Source of the DNA: an uncultured SAR86 cluster bacterium
Lineage (GTDB): Bacteria > Pseudomonadota > Gammaproteobacteria > Magnimaribacterales > AG-339-G14
Direction of reading: 5' to 3'
Assembly (NCBI GenBank): GCA_902595715.1
Contig: CACJRI010000007.1
Coordinates: 1 to 64,000 of the forward strand
Length of the DNA stretch: 64,000 nucleotides
The notes beneath the pieces were generated by a model that ran no database searches, was not told where the DNA came from, and saw only the letters and a program-made list of their open reading frames with translations. The position numbers and the translations under genes were made by a program. Shown here in pieces: positions 40,046-45,147 of this stretch. How positions within the stretch are numbered: the first letter of the stretch is position 1; every line of letters starts with the position of its first letter.

Positions 40046-41366
40046 TTTTGAAGATTTTCCTGATTATCCTGATTGGTCTGATCATTGGGTAAATCTATTA
40101 TCTTCTTTTGCTAGCATTGAGGAAATCAATCATACAGATGAGCTCAAATCTCAGGTCAGAGAGCTGATATTAAACTATGACCGACGGGTTTGGAATTCTT
40201 ATCGTTCTGGATCGATGGAAGATATTTCATATGAAGATAAATACTTTCAGTTAGCTTATTTATTCAGATATTACCCCTTATACGCCAATACACTGTCATA
40301 CATAAATGGCGAAGAGAGCTATGAACACAATATAGACGTGCTAGATGACTGTTTCGTAAATTTAAAGAATGCAACAGGCTTAGATAAACAAAAAATTAAA
40401 ATCAATATTTCTATATTTGGTGGCGGGTCTGCCCCTGAAGCTTATGCTATTACAAAAATGATATGTGCAAAGTTGAGATCTGGCCTGTGGAATTTTGAAT
40501 ATAAGTTATCTGAATGTGAGTTGCACTTTTCTATTTTTGATAAAGATGATTGGAATATTGGAAGAATCCATACGAAAAAACTCTTACGAGATTTTGAGAA
40601 AGAATTAGAACTGGATTTAAGAGGAATAAACGGATTTGAAAAGTTAAGAATTATTTTTGAGGAAAAGAAATTTAATATTAAGTCCGATACTCCAAATTTT
40701 TCTGAGAAACAGGATTTTATGATTTTTCAATTTTGCTTAACAGAATTTAGAGATTTAATAGGTCCAGAAAAGCTAACAAATTTCATAGAACAGATGAGCG
40801 ACTTTTTAAATCAAGGAGGAAAATTAGTTCTCTTAGAAAGAAGTCATTATTCTACCCCAAAAGATTTTTTTGGTTTATTCGAGGAAACATCTAAGTTAGA
40901 ACTATTATTTAACTCAGGGCCCATAGCTCAATTAGCTCAAAATTATTCTGAAATTCCGTCATTCGTTATGAGCGCGTATTCTGAATCAGGTATAAACCTA
41001 CCAAAATTTAATAGATTTGAATACTTCATTTTTAAACAAGAAAGCACTAAAGCAAAAATCCAAGATACAGTCTATGCAGATAACAATATTGAAGTCGAAG
41101 AAACTATTAATGAAACAAACATAGATTATTCTCATGTTCGCATACCAAACATAGAGACAGGAGATAAGATTTCTGTCGATGGATTTGGCAAAGGGACTGT
41201 ATTAAAACGTGTCGAAAAAAATGCAAACATCCAAGTTTATTTCGACCAAAAAGGCATAGTAGGGTTCTCCATTCCTTATCCTAAGATTTCAATAATTAAG
41301 AAATGGTGGGAACACATAGATCCTAATCCCTATAATCCCGATCCCTTTAATAATGAAGAAAAATAG
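40038..41366 (+). CDS. Unknown protein with methyltransferase-like core and SH3-like tail
   Basis: A 442-residue protein I do not recognise by name. The middle has a Rossmann-type signature ISIFGGGSAPEAYAI (about 125-138), later followed by FSIFDKDDW, and GGKLVLLERSH (about 265), together resembling a SAM-dependent methyltransferase fold. The C-terminus (about 370-415) with GDKISVDGFGKGTVLKR resembles the SH3/KOW-like tail of some DNA repair helicases. It starts at TTG 40038, overlapping alkB by 8 bases, so it is coupled to AlkB. A joint role in nucleic-acid modification or repair is a guess. Confidence 0.6.
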   Translation: MINFEDFPDYPDWSDHWVNLLSSFASIEEINHTDELKSQVRELILNYDRRVWNSYRSGSMEDISYEDKYFQLAYLFRYYPLYANTLSYINGEESYEHNIDVLDDCFVNLKNATGLDKQKIKINISIFGGGSAPEAYAITKMICAKLRSGLWNFEYKLSECELHFSIFDKDDWNIGRIHTKKLLRDFEKELELDLRGINGFEKLRIIFEEKKFNIKSDTPNFSEKQDFMIFQFCLTEFRDLIGPEKLTNFIEQMSDFLNQGGKLVLLERSHYSTPKDFFGLFEETSKLELLFNSGPIAQLAQNYSEIPSFVMSAYSESGINLPKFNRFEYFIFKQESTKAKIQDTVYADNNIEVEETINETNIDYSHVRIPNIETGDKISVDGFGKGTVLKRVEKNANIQVYFDQKGIVGFSIPYPKISIIKKWWEHIDPNPYNPDPFNNEEK

Positions 41367-41380
41367 CTAATAAAATCAAA

Positions 41381-41657
41381 ATGCCAAACATAACAGTCAC
41401 TTCCCTGCCCGATGATTATGTCCATTTTTCTCAGCCTAGATCGTTGACAGTTAGAGAATGGGCTAGGCTGCAAATTTTTCCAGATTGGTATCAATTCTCA
41501 GAAAAAGAACTGCCGGAGGAATTCGAAGAGAAGGAAATCCTTTGAAAAAAAACTACGAAAGAGAAGTTCCTAAATATACCCAGATTGGAAATGCCATTCC
41601 GTGAAACTTGCCTATGAGATTGGCAAACACTTCAAGAAAATCTTAAAAACTAAATAA
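41381..41657 (+). pseudogene. 3' remnant of a DNA cytosine-C5 methyltransferase, frameshifted
   Basis: Three consecutive reading frames together spell the C-terminus of a C5 methyltransferase. Frame 1 from 41381 has PRSLTVREWARLQIFPDWYQF. Frame 2 has TAGGIRREGNP and EVPKYTQIGNAIP. Frame 3 has VKLAYEIGKHFKKIL before a TAA at 41655. These are motif IX/X elements (RExARLQ.FPD, QIGNAVP..LA). The N-terminal catalytic part (PCQ motif) is absent and no frame is intact, so it is dead. It marks a lost restriction-modification or solitary methylase gene. The end overlaps the next minus-strand gene by 8 bases. Confidence 0.88.
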
Positions 41658-41982
41658 AAATAGATAAAACAGATTCGATTACTGGGATGCCAATAACTAA
41701 TAAAGACATTGTAGCAATTAATAGGATTACGAAAATTTCCAATTGATCAGCATACATCATGATAAAAGACATAATTGATGATCCAATTATCAAGTGAGGC
41801 GTTATAGATTGAAGAAAAGATAAATCTGAAGAAAAAGTAGCTTCTGGAAATTCTTTAGCTAACACCGGTCTAACTTTTTCCTGATAGAGATTAACCATAG
41901 GAAAAGTTGCAATGGCAGCTGTGCTTGCAACAGAAAACTTAAAAGTCTGTTTTAAGAAATGTCTTCTAGAAAGATCGATCAT
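41650..41982 (-). CDS. Small membrane protein with twin-arginine-like N-terminus
   Basis: A 110-residue protein of unknown function. The N-terminus SRRHFLKQTFKFSVASTAAIATF matches a Tat signal (S/T-R-R-x-F-L-K). The rest has two further hydrophobic stretches (HLIIGSSIMSFIMMYA and LEIFVILLIATMSLLVIGIPVI), so it may stay membrane bound. It is the second gene of a minus-strand pair, 13 bases after the 99-residue gene, and is read from the palindrome-associated promoter at 42317. No ribosome binding site is visible. Confidence 0.55.
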   Translation of the reverse strand: MIDLSRRHFLKQTFKFSVASTAAIATFPMVNLYQEKVRPVLAKEFPEATFSSDLSFLQSITPHLIIGSSIMSFIMMYADQLEIFVILLIATMSLLVIGIPVIESVLSIFI

Positions 41983-41995
41983 TTTGATAAATTGT

Positions 41996-42295
41996 TTAAA
42001 TACTCTCAGCGTGTAAATGATACCCTATTTCCCAAATCAAGCTTTTATCGAGGAATCTCTCAGCCTTTCTAATTACGCCGAGATTAGAATTATATGCTTT
42101 ATTTGTTTTGATAACTGTAATTTTTCTTTTTGCCATCAAAGTATCTAAAACTAAATTAAAACAATGACTTCCATGTCTTCTACCCTCTTTGAAAACTAAG
42201 CGAATTTCAGCATGCGGAAATTTTTCTCTTAAGAGAGGCAGGGCCTTTTTTACCTCTCTTACTGATTTATTATCGTCACACCTTCTTTTTTTCAT
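41996..42295 (-). CDS. Small basic protein of unknown function
   Basis: A 99-residue protein rich in Lys and Arg, with CDDNKSVREVKKALPLL at the start, the segment EIRLVFKEGRRHGSHCFNLVLDTL in the middle, and AERFLDKSLIWEIGYH near the end. I do not recognise the family. The ATG lies 22 bases from a GCGTCA-N5-TGTCGT palindrome and 5 bases after an AATTAT hexamer, the same layout as other genes of the island regulon. It heads a two-gene unit with the Tat-signal-like gene. Confidence 0.6.
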   Translation of the reverse strand: MKKRRCDDNKSVREVKKALPLLREKFPHAEIRLVFKEGRRHGSHCFNLVLDTLMAKRKITVIKTNKAYNSNLGVIRKAERFLDKSLIWEIGYHLHAESI

Positions 42296-42316
42296 TGCTT
42301 ATAATTACGCAAATTA

Positions 42317-42333
42317 GCGTCATAATCTGTCGT
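42317..42333. promoter_or_regulatory. Palindrome GCGTCA-N5-TGTCGT (operator 2)
   Basis: Same size and spacing as operator 1, with a single mismatch in each arm. Seen from the minus strand, a weak -10 (AATTAT) begins 10 bases beyond it and the ATG of the 99-residue gene follows 5 bases later. A plus-strand gene is not nearby. Confidence 0.55.
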
Positions 42334-42378
42334 TAAAAAAATCTAATTACTATGTAAAGTTAATTTTACTATTAATAG

Positions 42379-42993
42379 TTAATGTCTAGGATTTTCTACA
42401 AAATTCTTTAAAGGCGGGAAATCACCAGAGTTATGAATGGGGCGATATCTGATCAAATGAATTTCCTTATCTTTTACTCTATGCCATTCCTCAAGAGCTT
42501 CGATAGTTCCGCCCATAGATAATTGGTAGTGTTCAGAAGTTATGATTCCGTATTTACCTTGTCTCTTGAAATACAAAGTATCTTTCTCGTAATAAGGCTC
42601 CTCAGGATCTTCGTTTTTAATCCAATAGGCAAATTCTTTAGTGTAAAAAAAGTCAAAAAAAGTACCTTTCATAAAAGCGTCTATCATCTCAAGGTACTCA
42701 GGGCATTTTTCATCAAAACCTATCAAATAGCTGCTCAATATATTGTTATGGTAACTTATAGCTGCTTCTGTCATCTCGTAATCTACGCCATACCAAAGGT
42801 TTTTCTTATGCCAAGTTTCCAAGATTCGTGCATACTCCTGATCTTCCATAACAATCATCTTATTATTCAAGCTCCAAGTTTTAATCGAGTCTTCAACTCC
42901 ATTTTCTCGCTGCTCTTTGAGAATCTTCCAAAGTTCGTAAACCCAATCCAAAGTTAGGACCTCCCAGTCTGTGACCGGGAGGAATTTAACCAT
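42379..42993 (-). CDS. Family-B domain protein with N-terminal extension (copy 3)
   Basis: A 204-residue protein of unknown function. Its C-terminal part (about 132-180) matches family B: DTLYFKRQGKYGIITSEHYQ, then G161-G162-x7-W170 and a charged RVKDKE stretch, closely paralleling the protein at 44127-44435. The N-terminal 130 residues are acidic and aromatic-rich with no motif I know. It is 12 bases downstream of the 66-residue acidic gene and probably read from operator 3. The longer architecture suggests that the B domain is a reusable module. Confidence 0.6.
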   Translation of the reverse strand: MVKFLPVTDWEVLTLDWVYELWKILKEQRENGVEDSIKTWSLNNKMIVMEDQEYARILETWHKKNLWYGVDYEMTEAAISYHNNILSSYLIGFDEKCPEYLEMIDAFMKGTFFDFFYTKEFAYWIKNEDPEEPYYEKDTLYFKRQGKYGIITSEHYQLSMGGTIEALEEWHRVKDKEIHLIRYRPIHNSGDFPPLKNFVENPRH

Positions 42994-43005
42994 AGGAGAA
43001 AACGG

Positions 43006-43206
43006 TTATTCCGAATTCTGTTCGTCATCTTCCTCTTCCTTGGAATCATTTTTTGGAAAAGGATTTAGAATTATCTTTGGTGGTTCTTGATAAATGGGGT
43101 GATCCTCAGGGAGCATTTTTAATCCCAATCGTTCACTAATTTCACGTAAAGTTTCTTGATATTCTTCCTCAGAAAGTTCAGAAAGTGGTTGGTCCTTTTC
43201 ATTCAT
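43006..43206 (-). CDS. Small acidic protein of unknown function
   Basis: A 66-residue acidic protein with helix-forming ELSEEEYQETLREISERLG, a Pro-rich middle (LPEDHPIYQEPPKI) and a Glu/Asp tail. No family recognised. I place the start at ATG 43206 instead of the in-frame GTG 43224 because the -10-like AAAAAT (43213-43218) and operator 3 then sit at the same distances as in the other island promoters. It is followed 12 bases later by the family-B protein. Confidence 0.5.
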   Translation of the reverse strand: MNEKDQPLSELSEEEYQETLREISERLGLKMLPEDHPIYQEPPKIILNPFPKNDSKEEEDDEQNSE

Positions 43207-43228
43207 AGATGCATTTTTAATCACAGAC

Positions 43229-43261
43229 GCGACAAATCACGTCGTGCTTAGAGTTTATTCT
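43229..43261. promoter_or_regulatory. Divergent promoter with palindrome GCGACA-N5-CGTCGT (operator 3)
   Basis: The imperfect palindrome spans 43229-43245. On the plus side TATTCT (43256-43261) begins exactly 10 bases beyond it, as at operator 1. On the minus side AAAAAT begins 10 bases beyond and the ATG of the acidic protein lies 23 bases from the palindrome. The plus-strand gene at 43297 would have a leader of about 28 bases. One site could therefore control both transcription units. Confidence 0.6.
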
Positions 43262-43296
43262 GAGAACTTTCCTCTCTAAATAATGACTAATCTGTA

Positions 43297-44007
43297 ATGG
43301 GAAATTTATTTAATGACACAAACAACATTCTTAAAATTATTGTTGTTTTGGCTTTTAGCAGCTCTTTAGTCTATCTAAATTCTCCTGTCTTCGAAGACCA
43401 ACCTGGGCCGGACTTTTCTGAATTCATGTCCTATTTAATTTATTTGGAAGAGGACGGCTCAACCATGCTTTATAGCGATGCCAAAAATAATACGATAACG
43501 ATCGCTAGTTGGGCTCTTTATCAACATCAAATTTCAGCGCATACCTCTTTTCAAGGCATTATGGCCGATGAAGACTGTCCTTTTTTTGGAATCACACAGA
43601 AACGCATTCGTGATAAGCATGACATCATTGAAGTTCTTAATAACGATGAATCCGTTTTATTGAGCTACTCTGGTTGTAAGACAGGGATAGATAACAAAAC
43701 TCAAAACGATTTCATCAGCTTCAATTCTAAAGAAGGACCCGAAGAAATTGCTCAGTATCATCAAATAGACCAAGAATTTTCTGTATTTTTAATTACCGAT
43801 GGCTGGTGGTGGGCATCAAGATTCAATCGAGAGATAAATTCAAACATCACTCATGGACTTTTGGAAAAGGATCCCCGAAATTTCTGCCGTGTCTGGACGG
43901 AGCTTTTATATGTGCCTATAGACTCATACTACGCTTGGGGGCCTTTGAGAGACTTCTTTTCAGAAGGTCAAGAATATTGTATTCCGGAAATAGAGGAGGT
44001 CTTGTGA
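43297..44007 (+). CDS. Hypothetical exported or membrane-anchored protein
   Basis: A 236-residue protein of unknown function. An N-terminal hydrophobic stretch (ILKIIVVLAFSSSLVYLN) indicates a membrane anchor or uncleaved signal. The rest is soluble, aromatic and acidic, with four cysteines (in EDCPFF, YSGCKTG, NFCRVW and EYCIPE) that could form disulfides in the periplasm. No domain recognised. It begins a plus-strand run with the 39-residue gene, the family-B gene and the family-A gene, downstream of operator 3. Confidence 0.6.
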   Translation: MGNLFNDTNNILKIIVVLAFSSSLVYLNSPVFEDQPGPDFSEFMSYLIYLEEDGSTMLYSDAKNNTITIASWALYQHQISAHTSFQGIMADEDCPFFGITQKRIRDKHDIIEVLNNDESVLLSYSGCKTGIDNKTQNDFISFNSKEGPEEIAQYHQIDQEFSVFLITDGWWWASRFNREINSNITHGLLEKDPRNFCRVWTELLYVPIDSYYAWGPLRDFFSEGQEYCIPEIEEVL

Positions 44008-44123
44008 AATCAAAAAAGAGGTCAAAAGTGAAAAATGAGGAGAAAGTAGAAAAAATTCCTTTAAATAGAATTAACAAATCAGATGAGGAGCAATTGAAAC
44101 CTAAAATAATTTTTGATTTATAA
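44004..44123 (+). CDS. Small basic protein, GTG start
   Basis: A 39-residue charged protein (MKSKKRSKVKNEEKVEKIP start) of unknown function. The GTG at 44004 is supported by a strong GGAGGT ribosome binding site 3 bases upstream, spaced tightly, and by overlap with the previous stop (GTGA). The family-B gene follows 3 bases after its TAA. It may serve mainly to couple translation through the operon. Confidence 0.5.
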   Translation: MKSKKRSKVKNEEKVEKIPLNRINKSDEEQLKPKIIFDL

Positions 44124-44126
44124 ATT

Positions 44127-44435
44127 ATGTTTTTTAACGAAGCGCAAATGTTGGTTTTTGGCTTGGTATTTTGGCTCTTTTGGTTTGGCGATGACCTGCT
44201 CGATTTATTAAAGAAATCCAAAAAGTCCTATAATCCTTACGAAGAAATCTCAGAAGAAGATATTTATTACGATCGAGAGAACAAAATATGGCTTTGGGAA
44301 GTGGATGGACACTTATTTTCCAACGAAGAATTTCATATGCAGCAAGGTGGTAAAATCAAAGATTTTGAAAACTGGATTCGAGACAAAGAGCCCATTGATT
44401 CCATTGAAGACATAACCTCTTACAAAGTTCACTGA
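44127..44435 (+). CDS. Family-B protein with N-terminal membrane helix (copy 2)
   Basis: A 102-residue protein of unknown function. Residues about 7-22 form a membrane helix (MLVFGLVFWLFWFG). The remainder is a family-B domain: YYDRENKIWLWEVDGHLFSNEEFH, then G74-G75-x7-W83 and RDKEP. It is the membrane-anchored counterpart of the 67-residue protein at 36831. A family-A gene follows 13 bases downstream, so the B-A order is repeated. No ribosome binding site is evident. Confidence 0.65.
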   Translation: MFFNEAQMLVFGLVFWLFWFGDDLLDLLKKSKKSYNPYEEISEEDIYYDRENKIWLWEVDGHLFSNEEFHMQQGGKIKDFENWIRDKEPIDSIEDITSYKVH

Positions 44436-44448
44436 AACCTTTAAAATT

Positions 44449-44640
44449 ATGAAAAAACATTTAATACAATACCTCAAACTTCTAAGCCATCTTCGCGATG
44501 ATCAATTTGAAGAGATCAAAGACATAATAAATTCTTATACTAAAAGAGGAGAAAAACCTAAAACTGAGGATATGTTTGATATTGCGTTGAATTTACTTTC
44601 TAAAAATTTTGAAAAAGATATAAATCAAAAATTAAGCTAA
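44449..44640 (+). CDS. Small protein, family A (copy 3)
   Basis: A 63-residue helical protein of unknown function, closest to the copy at 37037-37231. Shared elements are LIQYLKLLSHLRDDQFEEI, a Gly-Glu-Lys linker, and DMFDIALNLLSKNFEKD. It follows a family-B gene. Its last 4 bases overlap the stop of a convergent HAD gene. The other HAD gene in the island also lies beside a family-A gene, so A and HAD are linked twice, in different orientations. Confidence 0.65.
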   Translation: MKKHLIQYLKLLSHLRDDQFEEIKDIINSYTKRGEKPKTEDMFDIALNLLSKNFEKDINQKLS

Positions 44641-45080
44641 TCAAAATCACTTTCGTTTACTTTAAAAACTTTTAATCCAAGACTTTGCCAAAGTGCACAA
44701 AGTTCATCGTCGTTTTCAAATACCATGTAGACTTTTGAGCTTTTAAAATTCTTTTTGAAAAGTTCTTTTTTAATGTCAACTTTATTTCTTCTATCCTTAT
44801 CTGCCCTCATTAATATTTTTATATCAAATTGAAAAAATTTCTCCAGCCATGCTGTAGTAGAAAGTCTATATTTTTCAGGTCTGCCTGTAATGAAAATGAT
44901 TTCAAAACCATCTCCATCAAGCTTATTTATCTTTTCTATAATTTTAAGTATGGGTTGATCTTTGTCTAAGTGATTAAAAAAGTTATGCCAATCCTTCTTT
45001 TTTGTTAAAAAGTGCTGCCTATGAAGATTATTTGCAACTGTGCCATCAATATCGCAAATAATTATATTTTTCCTTTTCAT
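44637..45080 (-). CDS. HAD phosphatase, polynucleotide 3'-phosphatase-like
   Basis: A 147-residue HAD protein with motif I CDIDGTVANN (Asp10, Asp12), motif II FITGRPEKYR and motif IV FENDDELC. The segment LMRADKDRRNKVDIKKELF resembles the phosphatase domain of T4 polynucleotide kinase, which removes 3'-phosphates from nucleic-acid ends. No kinase domain is present. End healing after RNA cleavage would fit the neighbouring HEPN-STAND gene, but that link is speculative. It is divergent from that gene across 67 bases and convergent with a family-A gene. Confidence 0.75.
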   Translation of the reverse strand: MKRKNIIICDIDGTVANNLHRQHFLTKKKDWHNFFNHLDKDQPILKIIEKINKLDGDGFEIIFITGRPEKYRLSTTAWLEKFFQFDIKILMRADKDRRNKVDIKKELFKKNFKSSKVYMVFENDDELCALWQSLGLKVFKVNESDFD

Positions 45081-45147
45081 TTATTTGATTAACAGTTGAC
45101 AAAATTATAAGGAATTTAGTCTGAAGTTTTGATATAAATTAAGAGTA

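Noticed and set aside
42353-42379. GTAAA-N6-TTTAC repeat and the palindrome ACTATTAATAGT near the end of the 204-residue gene
   Set aside because: Short AT-only symmetry next to a stop codon without a T-run; expected by chance in such AT-rich DNA.
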